A stretch of DNA of 64,000 nt, taken from assembly GCF_002090075.1 (NCBI RefSeq), contig NZ_BBRI01000002.1:124001-188000 (forward strand). The letters run 5' to 3'. Below, one piece after another: positions 36,049 to 44,856 of this stretch. The notes under the pieces were generated by a model. That model searched no databases, had not been told where the DNA came from, and was given only the letters and a program-made list of their open reading frames with translations. This DNA is from Demequina sp. NBRC 110052. GTDB taxonomy: Bacteria; Actinomycetota; Actinomycetes; Actinomycetales; Demequinaceae. Within the stretch, counting starts at the first letter, position 1. Every line of letters starts with the position of its first letter. The position numbers were made by a program, and so were the translations under genes.

Positions 36049-38769
36049 TCAGCGGGTGTCGCCGCCGCCCGTCGTCACCGCAGCCCTGCCCGCCTCGAGG
36101 CGCGCGATCGGGATGCGGAACGGGGAGCAGGAGACGTAATCGAGTCCCACCTCGTGGAAGAAGTGGATCGACTCGGGGTCGCCACCGTGCTCGCCGCACA
36201 CGCCGAGCCGCAGGTCCGGACGAGACTCGCGACCCTCCTTCGCGGCGATCCGGACCAGGCGGCCCACGCCCTGCGTGTCGATCGACTCGAACGGCGACAC
36301 CGAGAACACGCCATGCTCCGTGTACTCGGTGAAGAACGCGCCCTCGACGTCGTCGCGCGAGAAGCCCCACGTCGTCTGGGTGAGGTCGTTCGTGCCGAAG
36401 GAGAAGAACTCGGCGACGTCTGCCATCCGGTCGGCCGTGAGCGCCGCCCGTGGCAGCTCGACCATCGCGCCCACCGGGATCTCGAACTCGACGCCCTCCT
36501 CGGCGGCGACCTCAGCGAGAATGCGGTCCGCCTCGTCCTTCACCAGGTGCAGCTCCATGATCGAGGCGGCTAGCGGAATCATGATCTCCGCATGCGGGTC
36601 CCCGCCGGCCTTGATGCGCGCGGCCTGCGCCTGCGCGATCGCCCGCATCTGGAGAGCGAACAGCCCAGGGATCACGATTCCCAAGCGCACGCCGCGCAGA
36701 CCCAGCATCGGGTTGGCCTCGCGGTGTCGATCGACGGCGGCAAGGAGCTCGACGTCTCGCTCGACCTCAGGACCGGACTCGCCGCGCTCCTTCGCGAGCG
36801 CGACCTTGACTGAGAGCTCGGTGAAGTCGGGCAGGAACTCGTGCAGAGGCGGGTCGATGAGGCGAATCGTCACCGGAAGGCCGTCCATCTGCTCGAGCAG
36901 CCCGACGAAATCCTCGCGCTGCAACGGGAGCAGGGCGTCGAGAGCAGCCTGCTGCGCGTCGTCGTCCTTGGCGAGGATCAGCCGCTCGATCAGCACACGC
37001 CGATCGCCAAGGAACATGTGCTCGGTCCGGCACAGGCCGATCCCCTCGCCCCCGAGCGAACGCGCACGATGCGCGTCGTCCGGAGTGTCTGCGTTCGCGT
37101 AGACACCGAGGGTGCGCGCCGCGTCGGCATGGCTGAGGATCGCGTCCACGGCCTCCACGAGCTCTCGCGTCTCCAGGTCATCGCCGATGGTCTCGAGAGT
37201 CGCCTCAAGGCCGTCCTCGAGGTAGTGGACGACGGGAGAGGAGACTACGGGCACATCGCCCAGAAAGATGTCTCCCGAGGTGCCATCGATCGCGATGACA
37301 TCTCCCTCGGACACGACCGTGCCGTTCACCGTGAGCCGGCGCGCATGCACGTCCACCTGGAGAGCCTCCGCGCCGACGACGCATGTGGTGCCCATGCCGC
37401 GCGCCACGACCGCCGCGTGCGACGTCTTGCCGCCTCGGGACGTGAGCACGCCGACCGACGCGATCATGCCGCCCAGGTCGTCCGGGTTCGTCTCACGACG
37501 CACCAGGATCACCTTCTTGCCCTGCGCCGCCCACTCCTGCGCCGTCGCCGACGAGAAGACGGCCGCGCCGACCGCAGCGCCGGGCGAGGCAGCCATACCC
37601 TTGGCGAGCAGCGTCGTCTCCGCCCCTGCATCGAACTGCGGGAACATCAGCTTGCTGAGCTGCTCACCCGTCACACGCTCAAGCGCCTCGTCGAGAGTGA
37701 TGATGTGCTCGTCCACAAGCTGCTTGGCGATCCGGAACGCCGCGGCAGCGGTGCGTTTGCCTACGCGTGTCTGCAACATCCAGAGCTTCCCGCGCTCCAC
37801 GGTGAACTCGATGTCGCACAGGTCGCGGTAGTGGGTCTCAAGCCGACGCATCACCTGCTTGAGCTCCCCATACGCCTCGGGGTCGAGCTTCTCGAAGTCC
37901 TCGAGCGACAGCGTGTTGCGGATGCCCGCCACCACATCCTCGCCCTGCGCGTTCGGGAGGTAGTCGCCGTAGTCGCCGGTCATGCCGGTTGCGGGGTCGC
38001 GCGTGAAGCACACGCCCGTGCCGGAGTCGTCACCGAGGTTGCCGAAGACCATGGCGACGATGTTGACCGCGGTGCCCAGGTCGTCGGAGATCCGCTCGCG
38101 GCGCCGGTAGAGGCGTGCGCGCTCGGTGTTCCACGAGTTGAAGACCGCCTCGATGGCGAGGTCGAGCTGCTCCCTGGGGTGCTGGGGAAACTCGCGGCCC
38201 GACTCGCGGCGGACGATGTCCTTGAACTCGTCCACCAGTGCGTGCAGCGCCTCGGCCGGCAGGTCCGTGTCGGCGACGGCGCCGTGGGCCTGCTTGGCTG
38301 CGTCGAGCGCGTCGGAGAAGAGCTCGCCGTCGATGTCCAGGACCGTCTTGCCGAACATCTGGATCAGGCGGCGGTAGGAATCCCATGCGAACCGCTCGTC
38401 GCCCGCGAAGCGCGCGAGGCCGTGGACGGATGCGTCGTTGAGCCCCACGTTGAGGACCGTCTCCATCATGCCCGGCATCGAGAACTTGGCTCCCGAGCGC
38501 ACCGAGACCAGCAGGGGGTCCTGCGGGTCGCCGAGCATGCGTCCCAGCGCGTCCTCGAGCCCTCGCAGCGCCATGGTGACCTGGACGCGCAGCTCGGGCG
38601 GGAGCGTGCCCGTGGTCATGTACGTGCGACAGGTCTCTGTCGTGATGGTGAATCCCGGTGGCACCGGCAGCCCGAGGTTTGTCATCTCGGCGAGGTTCGC
38701 GCCCTTGCCGCCGAGGAGGTCCTTGAGGTCCCTGTTGCCTTCGCTGAAGTCGAAGACGTACTTCGCCAT
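36049..38769 (-). CDS. ppdK: Pyruvate phosphate dikinase
   Basis: PPDK interconverts pyruvate + ATP + Pi with PEP + AMP + PPi. The 906-residue product has the ATP-grasp domain (LLGGKGANLAEM near residue 20), the phosphohistidine swivel domain GGKTSHAAVVARGMG and the C-terminal PEP/pyruvate TIM barrel with GVCGEHGGDP (catalytic Cys). Length and domain order are normal. It starts at MAKYVFDF; the upstream frame is unconserved. It sits divergent from the dihydroorotate-dehydrogenase-like gene across a region with a DosR-like box. The enzyme is typical of gluconeogenic growth or PPi-linked anaerobic glycolysis. Confidence 0.96.
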   Translation of the reverse strand: MAKYVFDFSEGNRDLKDLLGGKGANLAEMTNLGLPVPPGFTITTETCRTYMTTGTLPPELRVQVTMALRGLEDALGRMLGDPQDPLLVSVRSGAKFSMPGMMETVLNVGLNDASVHGLARFAGDERFAWDSYRRLIQMFGKTVLDIDGELFSDALDAAKQAHGAVADTDLPAEALHALVDEFKDIVRRESGREFPQHPREQLDLAIEAVFNSWNTERARLYRRRERISDDLGTAVNIVAMVFGNLGDDSGTGVCFTRDPATGMTGDYGDYLPNAQGEDVVAGIRNTLSLEDFEKLDPEAYGELKQVMRRLETHYRDLCDIEFTVERGKLWMLQTRVGKRTAAAAFRIAKQLVDEHIITLDEALERVTGEQLSKLMFPQFDAGAETTLLAKGMAASPGAAVGAAVFSSATAQEWAAQGKKVILVRRETNPDDLGGMIASVGVLTSRGGKTSHAAVVARGMGTTCVVGAEALQVDVHARRLTVNGTVVSEGDVIAIDGTSGDIFLGDVPVVSSPVVHYLEDGLEATLETIGDDLETRELVEAVDAILSHADAARTLGVYANADTPDDAHRARSLGGEGIGLCRTEHMFLGDRRVLIERLILAKDDDAQQAALDALLPLQREDFVGLLEQMDGLPVTIRLIDPPLHEFLPDFTELSVKVALAKERGESGPEVERDVELLAAVDRHREANPMLGLRGVRLGIVIPGLFALQMRAIAQAQAARIKAGGDPHAEIMIPLAASIMELHLVKDEADRILAEVAAEEGVEFEIPVGAMVELPRAALTADRMADVAEFFSFGTNDLTQTTWGFSRDDVEGAFFTEYTEHGVFSVSPFESIDTQGVGRLVRIAAKEGRESRPDLRLGVCGEHGGDPESIHFFHEVGLDYVSCSPFRIPIARLEAGRAAVTTGGGDTR

Positions 38770-38843
38770 AGCGCACCCCTTCGTGCGTCCTGCCGGCCCC
38801 GTTGCCGGCCCCTCCAGTCTCGCCATCCGCGCCGATTCCTGCC

Positions 38844-38857
38844 GGGACCAAGGGCCC
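38844..38857. promoter_or_regulatory. DosR/DevR-like box in the ppdK / dihydroorotate-dehydrogenase-like gap (site B1)
   Basis: GGGACCAAGGGCCC is identical over all 14 bases to the box upstream of nrdD. It is centred 59.5 bases before the predicted leaderless start of the rightward gene and about 81 bases from the ppdK start codon. Confidence 0.6.
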
Positions 38858-38861
38858 ATGG

Positions 38862-38875
38862 GGTCCGCAGGTCCC
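38862..38875 (+). promoter_or_regulatory. Weaker DosR-like half site (site B2)
   Basis: The right half AGGTCCC is perfect, while the left half GGTCCGC is poor. Its centre is 18 bp from B1 and about 41.5 bases before the predicted start at the ATG of the dihydroorotate-dehydrogenase-like gene. It lies 23 bases before a TAACGT -10. Confidence 0.45.
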
Positions 38876-38898
38876 GGGCCGGGCCGCATCGGCGGCAT

Positions 38899-38904
38899 TA
38901 ACGT
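38899..38904 (+). promoter_or_regulatory. -10 element of the dihydroorotate-dehydrogenase-like gene
   Basis: TAACGT fits TANNNT and is 5 bases before the ATG, implying a leaderless mRNA starting at or near the start codon. Confidence 0.5.
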
Positions 38905-38909
38905 CGCCG

Positions 38910-39974
38910 ATGATGCATGCCTTCTATGACCCGTTGCGCACGTACGAGGAGAACCTCGTCGCGGGCCCCTTCGGCCTGCCCGATGCGGTGGTGGACCCGC
39001 CCGCAGGGTCTCCCGCGGCACACGCATGGGGCGTTCCCGTGCACTCCGCGTTCGGCATTCCGGCAGGTCCTCTCGTGAACGCGGCGTACTGCGCCGCCGC
39101 CTTCCGGCACGGCTTCGATGTCGCGGTGTACAAGACCGTGCGCACGGGGCCGCACCCGTGCCATCCGTTCCCGAACACTCTCGCCGTGCACGTCAAGGGC
39201 GACCTCGACCCCTCGACCGCGCGGCGTCCGGTGCTGGCCGACGAGCGTTTGGCGGGCGCCACGAGCATCTCCAACTCCTTCGGTGTGCCCTCTCGCGATC
39301 CCGACGTATGGCAGCCGGACATGGCGGCTGCGGTCGCGGCGGCAGGTGAGGGTCAGCTCCTCGTCGGTTCCTTTCAGGGCACGCGGCACGGGGGCGACGC
39401 CCAGGCGCTGGTGGCGGATCATGCGACTGCCGCCCGACTCGTCGCAGAGACCGGAGCACGGGCCATGGAACTCAACCTCAGCTGCCCGAATGAGGGCACA
39501 GGGGATCTCCTGTGCTTCGACACCCCAGGCGTGGTGCGAGTGGTGGAGGCCGTCAAGGGCGAGATCGGCGATGTGCCGCTGGTGCTCAAACTCGCCTACT
39601 TCGCGTCCGACGATGCTCTCGCGTCCCTGGTCGGGGCCACGCGGGACCTGGTGCACGGCTACGCCGCCATCAACACGCTGCCGGCGCGTCTGGTGGACGA
39701 GCGCGGTCGCCAGGCGCTTCCAGGCGAGGGCCGCGACACTGCGGGCGTGTGCGGGCGCGCGATTCGCTGGGCCGGGCTGGACATGGTCGCGCGACTGTCA
39801 CGCCTCAGGGAAGCGGGGGACTGGTTCGAGGTCGTCGGCGTCGGAGGGGTCCTGACGTTGGCCGATGTCGTGGCCTATCGCGGCGTCGGCGCGGACGTCG
39901 TGATGAGTGCGACCGGCGCGATGCTCGACCCGCGACTCGGGACCGCGGTCCGCGAATCCGGCGCGACCGCCTGA
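38910..39974 (+). CDS. Dihydroorotate dehydrogenase-like FMN oxidoreductase
   Basis: This 354-residue TIM-barrel flavoprotein of the class 1 dihydroorotate dehydrogenase family shows FGIPAGPLVNAA, VYKTVRTGP, MELNLSCPNEG (catalytic-loop Cys region) and the phosphate-binding GVGGVLTLADV. It is not obviously the housekeeping pyrD, as it lies away from pyrimidine genes. The NLSCPN block is class 1A-like, a group that uses fumarate or similar acceptors and can work without oxygen. Two adjacent ATGs (38910, 38913) are possible starts. The DosR-like boxes upstream suggest oxygen-linked control. Confidence 0.78.
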   Translation: MMHAFYDPLRTYEENLVAGPFGLPDAVVDPPAGSPAAHAWGVPVHSAFGIPAGPLVNAAYCAAAFRHGFDVAVYKTVRTGPHPCHPFPNTLAVHVKGDLDPSTARRPVLADERLAGATSISNSFGVPSRDPDVWQPDMAAAVAAAGEGQLLVGSFQGTRHGGDAQALVADHATAARLVAETGARAMELNLSCPNEGTGDLLCFDTPGVVRVVEAVKGEIGDVPLVLKLAYFASDDALASLVGATRDLVHGYAAINTLPARLVDERGRQALPGEGRDTAGVCGRAIRWAGLDMVARLSRLREAGDWFEVVGVGGVLTLADVVAYRGVGADVVMSATGAMLDPRLGTAVRESGATA

Positions 39975-40084
39975 GCGGGGAGCTCGACTGAGTCGCCGAC
40001 ACGCGGGCGCCGTGCCGCGACACGCCGAGCAGTACACATCCGATGCGGCGGATGTGCAGGCCGCGCCGTGCGAGAAATCGAGGC

Positions 40085-40094
40085 TTGGGGACCC
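40085..40094 (+). promoter_or_regulatory. DosR-like half site upstream of nrdD
   Basis: TTGGGGACCC matches the full left half of the DosR consensus (TTSGGGACTW) except at the last two positions; the right half is missing. It lies 22 bp centre-to-centre upstream of the complete box. Confidence 0.4.
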
Positions 40095-40109
40095 CGCGCA
40101 GCCCGATGC

Positions 40110-40123
40110 GGGACCAAGGGCCC
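40110..40123. promoter_or_regulatory. DosR/DevR-like box upstream of nrdD (site C)
   Basis: GGGACCAAGGGCCC has the DosR core and is followed, after exactly 22 bases, by the -10 element TAGCGT. The same spacing is found at the 2-oxoacid oxidoreductase promoter. Confidence 0.65.
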
Positions 40124-40135
40124 AGGCCTGTGGAA

Positions 40136-40151
40136 CTACGAGATCTAGCGT
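40136..40151 (+). promoter_or_regulatory. NrdR box 1 of nrdDG, overlapping the -10 element
   Basis: CTACGAGATCTAGCGT matches the NrdR consensus (ACACWATATATWGTGT) at about 10 of 16 positions, including C4, A6, A8-T9, T11 and G13. Its last six bases are the TAGCGT -10, so NrdR binding would block the promoter. Confidence 0.6.
40146..40151 (+). promoter_or_regulatory. -10 element of nrdDG
   Basis: TAGCGT predicts a start near 40157 and a leader of about 88 bases. A weaker alternative is TTGAAT (40151-40156) with TGTAGT (40175-40180), 18 bases apart. Confidence 0.5.
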
Positions 40152-40166
40152 TGAATCTCGCAGGAG

Positions 40167-40182
40167 ACACTAGATGTAGTGG
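40167..40182 (+). promoter_or_regulatory. NrdR box 2 of nrdDG
   Basis: ACACTAGATGTAGTGG matches the NrdR consensus at about 13 of 16 positions. It starts 31 bp after box 1, the spacing of about three helical turns that is characteristic of NrdR operators. Confidence 0.75.
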
Positions 40183-40244
40183 TCGCAGCCCCGAATCGGC
40201 GCAGGAGCCGGGTCATCGGGCACGACCGCGGCGGGGAGCGGGAC

Positions 40245-42503
40245 ATGACCATTCTTGACCACGACGCACGCCGGGTCGCGGCGACGAGCCGACCTGCAGG
40301 TCTGGCAGTGGAGGTCGTCAAGCGCGACGGACGCACGCTGCGATTCGACGACACTCGCATCCGCAACGCCGTCGCCAAGGCCTACGGCGAGGTCCACGGG
40401 CCTCTTTCCGAGATGGACGAGCGCACGCTGTCTGAGCTCGTGCACCGCATCCACGAGGAGATCGCATCCCGCTACGCGCAGACGGTGAAGATCTACGAGA
40501 TCCAGAGCGTCGTCGAGCACGTGCTGCTCGAGGCGCGGCAGTACGACGTCGCACGCGCGTACATCGACTACCGCGTGCAGCGCGACTTCGCGCGCGCGCA
40601 GGCGACGGACCTCAACCACTCGATCACCAAGCTCCTCGACAAGGACAAGGCGGTCGTCAATGAGAACGCGAACAAGGATGCTGAGGTGTTCAACACCCAG
40701 CGCGACCTGACGGCGGGCATGGTCGGCAAGTCCATCGGCCTTCGGCTGCTTCCCGCGCACGTCGCGAATGCGCACCAGAAGGGCGACATCCACTACCACG
40801 ACCTCGATTACCACCCCTACGCGCCGATGACGAACTGCTGCCTCATCGACTTCAAGACGATGCTCGCGAAGGGCTTCCGCATCGGCAACGCGCAGGTCGA
40901 GCCCCCGCGCTCCATCCAGACCGCGACGGCGCAGATCGCGCAGATCATCGCCAACGTCTCGTCCTCGCAGTACGGCGGCGCGACCGTCAACCGTATCGAC
41001 GAGCTTCTCGCTCCGTACGCGCAGGCCAATCACGCCAAGCATCTGGACGAGGCGCGCGAGTGGATCTCCGATCCCGCGCAGCACGAGGAGTACGCCAGCG
41101 CCCGCACCCGCAAGGACATCTACGACGCGATGCAGTCGCTCGAGTACGAGATCAACACCCTGTTCACGTCCAACGGTCAGACGCCGTTCACCTCGGTGGG
41201 GTTCGGGCTCGGCACGTCCTGGTACGAGCGCGAGATCCAGAAGGCCATCCTCGAGATCCGCATGCGCGGGCTCGGCAAGGAGGGCCGCACCGCAATCTTC
41301 CCCAAGCTCCTCTTCACGCTCAAGCGAGGTCTGAACCTCGCCGAAGGCGACCCGAACTACGACATCAAGCAGATGGCGGTCGAGTGCGCCACCAAGCGCA
41401 TGTACCCGGACGTGCTCAGCTATGACAAGGTCGTCGAGCTCACAGGCTCCTTCAAGGCGCCGATGGGGTGCCGGTCGTTCCTCCAGGGATGGACGGACGC
41501 CGATGGAGAGGATGTCGTCGAGGGCAGGATGAACCTGGGCGTCGTCACGCTCAATCTGCCAAGGATCGCGCTCGAGTCCGACGGCGATCTCGGGACCTTC
41601 TGGGCCCTACTGGAGGAGCGCCTCGCGACGATGCGGGACGCCCTGATGTACCGCGTCGCGCGTTGCAAGGAGGCCGTGCCGGGCAATGCGCCGATCCTGT
41701 ACGTGCACGGCGCTTTCGGCAAGCGGCTCGGACCCGACGACGACGTCGACACCCTCTTCCGTGACGGGCGCGCCACGGTGTCCCTGGGCTACATCGGGCT
41801 CTACGAGGTCGCCACCGCGTTCTACGGCCCCGCGTGGGAGTCCGACCCCGAGGCGAAGGCACTGACGGTGTCCATCCTCGAGTCTCTGCGCGACCACGCG
41901 AAGTCGTGGGCCGCCGAGTCCGGCTATTGGGTCAGCGTGTACTCGACCCCATCCGAGAGCCTTACCGACCGCTTCTGCCGGCTCGACAAGGAGCGCTTCG
42001 GCTCGGTGCCCGACATCACAGACAAGGACTACTACACCAACAGCTTCCACTACGACGTGCGCAAGAACCCCACGCCGTTCGAGAAGCTCGACTTCGAGGC
42101 GGAGTACGCGCAGTACACGTCAGGTGGCTTCATCCACTACTGCGAGTACCCGGTCCTGCGTCAGAACCCCAAGGCTCTCGAAGCGGTGTGGGACTACGCG
42201 TACGACCGGGTCGGGTATCTCGGCACCAACACGCCGATCGACCGTTGCTACGAGTGCGGATACGCGGGCGACTTCGACCCGACCGCCGCGGGGTTCGCAT
42301 GTCCGCAGTGCGGCAATGAGGACCCGCGCACGTGCGACGTCGTCAAGCGCACGTGCGGCTACCTCGGCAACCCTCAGCAGCGGCCCATGGTCCACGGCCG
42401 CCACGTCGAGATCTCTTCGCGCGTGAAGCACATGGACGGCGACGTCCGAGTTCCCCTCAGCGCGCTGATCGAGGACGGTCAGGCGCCGTCCTCCCGCCCC
42501 TGA
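40245..42503 (+). CDS. nrdD: Anaerobic ribonucleoside-triphosphate reductase (class III)
   Basis: NrdD makes deoxynucleotides with a glycyl radical and works only without oxygen. The 752-residue protein starts with an ATP-cone (VVKRDGRTLRFDDTRIRNAV, about residues 25-110), the allosteric activity domain. The barrel includes MTNCCLIDF and MGCRSFL. The C-terminal zinc site is CYECG and CPQCG. The glycyl-radical loop is RTCGYLGNP near residue 705. The ATG is preceded by GGGGAG. nrdG follows at a 8-base interval. Confidence 0.96.
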   Translation: MTILDHDARRVAATSRPAGLAVEVVKRDGRTLRFDDTRIRNAVAKAYGEVHGPLSEMDERTLSELVHRIHEEIASRYAQTVKIYEIQSVVEHVLLEARQYDVARAYIDYRVQRDFARAQATDLNHSITKLLDKDKAVVNENANKDAEVFNTQRDLTAGMVGKSIGLRLLPAHVANAHQKGDIHYHDLDYHPYAPMTNCCLIDFKTMLAKGFRIGNAQVEPPRSIQTATAQIAQIIANVSSSQYGGATVNRIDELLAPYAQANHAKHLDEAREWISDPAQHEEYASARTRKDIYDAMQSLEYEINTLFTSNGQTPFTSVGFGLGTSWYEREIQKAILEIRMRGLGKEGRTAIFPKLLFTLKRGLNLAEGDPNYDIKQMAVECATKRMYPDVLSYDKVVELTGSFKAPMGCRSFLQGWTDADGEDVVEGRMNLGVVTLNLPRIALESDGDLGTFWALLEERLATMRDALMYRVARCKEAVPGNAPILYVHGAFGKRLGPDDDVDTLFRDGRATVSLGYIGLYEVATAFYGPAWESDPEAKALTVSILESLRDHAKSWAAESGYWVSVYSTPSESLTDRFCRLDKERFGSVPDITDKDYYTNSFHYDVRKNPTPFEKLDFEAEYAQYTSGGFIHYCEYPVLRQNPKALEAVWDYAYDRVGYLGTNTPIDRCYECGYAGDFDPTAAGFACPQCGNEDPRTCDVVKRTCGYLGNPQQRPMVHGRHVEISSRVKHMDGDVRVPLSALIEDGQAPSSRP

Positions 42504-42511
42504 GGGCTGTC

Positions 42512-43102
42512 GTGGCACTCGACCCTGACCCACGGCTATGGGTAGCGGACAAGGTCAGTCACGGCTACGTCGCTGACTACAAGCCGTTCTCCTTCGTGGA
42601 CGGCGAGGGCGTCCGGTGCAGCCTCTATGTCAGCGGATGCCTGTTCAAGTGCGAGGGGTGCTTCAACGAGGATGCCTGGAGCTTCCGATGCGGGCGCCCC
42701 TACGACGATGCGTTGCACGAGCGCATCCTGGGTGATCTTGCGCATCCGGCAGTTCAGGGACTGTCGCTGCTCGGCGGCGAGCCCTTCCTCAACACCCAGG
42801 TGGCCCTCAGGATCGTGACGGCGATGCGCGAGCGCTTCGGACGAAGCAAGGACGTCTGGTGCTGGACCGGCTACACGTTCGAGGAGATCATCGCCGACTC
42901 CGAGGACAAGCAGGTGCTGCTGGCCGAGGTGGACACACTCGTCGACGGTCGATTCGAGCTCGCCCAGCGAGACCTCACCCTGGCTCATCGCGGCAGCCGC
43001 AACCAGCGCATTCTCGATGCGCGCGCGTCCGTCGAGAAGGGGCGCGCCGTGCCGCGCGATCTCGCCGTCGACGGCGGAGCGGGCGACATCGACGCGGCCT
43101 GA
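42512..43102 (+). CDS. nrdG: Anaerobic ribonucleotide reductase activase (radical SAM)
   Basis: NrdG installs the glycyl radical on NrdD using SAM and a [4Fe-4S] cluster. The radical-SAM motif CLFKCEGC (CxxxCxxC) lies near residue 41, followed by the GGEP motif LLGGEPFLN and WTGYTFEEI. The GTG at 42512 is chosen, with GAGGG five bases upstream, giving 196 residues. It is close behind nrdD and shares its promoter. Confidence 0.94.
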   Translation: MALDPDPRLWVADKVSHGYVADYKPFSFVDGEGVRCSLYVSGCLFKCEGCFNEDAWSFRCGRPYDDALHERILGDLAHPAVQGLSLLGGEPFLNTQVALRIVTAMRERFGRSKDVWCWTGYTFEEIIADSEDKQVLLAEVDTLVDGRFELAQRDLTLAHRGSRNQRILDARASVEKGRAVPRDLAVDGGAGDIDAA

Positions 43103-43113
43103 GCCGGGCGGTG

Positions 43114-44856
43114 TCAGCCTTCTGAAGCGCCCCGCGCGGCCTCGCGCTCCCGGAGGGCACGGCGCAGCACCTTGCCGACGTTCGTCTTGGGCAGCTCGTC
43201 GATGAACTCGATCGCGCGCGGCCGCTTGTAGCCGGTGAGACGCTCCTTGAGGAACGCCTTGAGGGCCTCCTCCGTCAGAGAGTCGTCGCGGCGCACCACG
43301 AACAGCTTGGGCACCTCGCCGGCGCGCTCGTCGGGGATCGGGATGGCGCCCGCTTCGACCACGAGCGGGTGCATCATCGCCGCGTCCTCGATCTCACCCG
43401 GGTAGACGTTGAAGCCCGAGGCGACGATGATCTCCTTCTTGCGGTCCACGATGGTGAAGAAGCCGTCCTCGTCCATGACGGCGATGTCGCCCGTCAGCAG
43501 CCATCCGTCGTCGGTGAGGACGCGAGCCGTCTCCTCGTCGTTGTTCCAGTAGCCGCGCATCACCTGCGGGCCGCGCACCGCGAGCTCGCCTGCGGTGCCC
43601 TGAGGCACGACGTTGCGTTCGTCGTCGACGATGCGCACGTCGGTGGAGGGAAGTGGCACGCCGATCGTGCCGACGCGGGGCGCCATGTGCGTGGGGTTGA
43701 CGCTCACCACAGGGGAGGCCTCCGTGAGCCCGTAGCCCTCGATGATGTCCGTGCCGGTGACGGCCTTCCAGCGGTCCGCGACGGCGGAGCGCACGGCCAT
43801 GCCGCCCGCCACGGTGAGGCTCATGCGTTCGAAGTCGAGCTCCTTGAAGTGCTCGTTGTCCATGAGGGCGCCCGCGAGCGTGCTCACGAGCACGATCGCA
43901 TCGGGCTTGACCTGCGAGAGCGTCTTGACGAAACCGGGGATGTCGCGAGGGTTCGTGATCAGTTCGTTCTTCGCGCCGAAGCGGAAGAACCCGATGCAGT
44001 TCACCGTGAGTGCGAAGACGTGATAGAGCGGGAGCGCGGCAATGATCGTCGACTGACGCTCCTCGCCGAGCGTCTGCCGCACCTGCGCCATGAACTGATC
44101 CTGGTTGGCGAGCAGATTGCGGTGCGTGAGGACCGCGGCCTTCGCACCCCCGGTGGTGCCGCCGGTGTACTGCAGGAACGCGACGTCGTCGGGCATCACG
44201 ACGGGGTCGTCGAAGCGCTCGGCACGTCCCTTGGCAAGCGCCGTCGTGAACGCGATCGCGTTCGGCAGGTGATAGGCGGGCACCGTCTTCTTGATCTTCG
44301 CTGCCACGAAGTTGACGATCTGACGCTTGGGGGAGGGCAGCAGGTCGCCGACCTGCGTGACGATGACGTGCTCGATCGAGGTCGAAGGCAGCACGTCCTC
44401 CACCTTGTCAGCGAAGTTCGCGAGCACCACGATCGCGCGTGGCTTGGCGTCCTTGAACACCCCTGTCATCTCGCGCGTGGTGTAGAGCGGGTTGGCGTTC
44501 ACGACGATGAGGCCCGCGCGCAGCGCGCCGTAGAGGGCGACCGGGTACTGAAGCAGGTTCGGCATCTGGATGACGATGCGGTCGCCCTTGCGCAGGCCCA
44601 GGTCGTGCTGAAGGAAGGCGGCGAATCGCGTCGCCAGCTGATCGACGTCGTGGAACGAGAGCGTGCCGCCGAGGTTGGAGAACGCTGGCGCATCGCCGAA
44701 GCGGGATGCCGTGTCGGACACCATCTGTCCAAGCGACGTGTCCTCGAGCGGCGCGATGCGGCGCGGCACGGCAGGTCCGTAGAAGTTGAACCAGGGGCGG
44801 TCCTCGCCAGCGACCGGGTCGAGCCCAGCGTCGGCGTCGTGCGGCGTGGTAGTCAT
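43114..44856 (-). CDS. Long-chain fatty acid-CoA ligase
   Basis: This AMP-forming acyl-CoA synthetase of 580 residues has the P-loop-like YTGGTTGGAKAAVLTH, the A5 motif EGYGLTEASPV, the A7 region WLLTGDIAVMDEDGF and the catalytic Lys motif KTNVGKVLRR near the end. It is the FadD type with broad long-chain substrates. AAGGAGG lies 7 bases before the ATG. It is the last gene of the beta-oxidation operon transcribed leftward from 48.9 kb. Confidence 0.92.
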   Translation of the reverse strand: MTTTPHDADAGLDPVAGEDRPWFNFYGPAVPRRIAPLEDTSLGQMVSDTASRFGDAPAFSNLGGTLSFHDVDQLATRFAAFLQHDLGLRKGDRIVIQMPNLLQYPVALYGALRAGLIVVNANPLYTTREMTGVFKDAKPRAIVVLANFADKVEDVLPSTSIEHVIVTQVGDLLPSPKRQIVNFVAAKIKKTVPAYHLPNAIAFTTALAKGRAERFDDPVVMPDDVAFLQYTGGTTGGAKAAVLTHRNLLANQDQFMAQVRQTLGEERQSTIIAALPLYHVFALTVNCIGFFRFGAKNELITNPRDIPGFVKTLSQVKPDAIVLVSTLAGALMDNEHFKELDFERMSLTVAGGMAVRSAVADRWKAVTGTDIIEGYGLTEASPVVSVNPTHMAPRVGTIGVPLPSTDVRIVDDERNVVPQGTAGELAVRGPQVMRGYWNNDEETARVLTDDGWLLTGDIAVMDEDGFFTIVDRKKEIIVASGFNVYPGEIEDAAMMHPLVVEAGAIPIPDERAGEVPKLFVVRRDDSLTEEALKAFLKERLTGYKRPRAIEFIDELPKTNVGKVLRRALREREAARGASEG

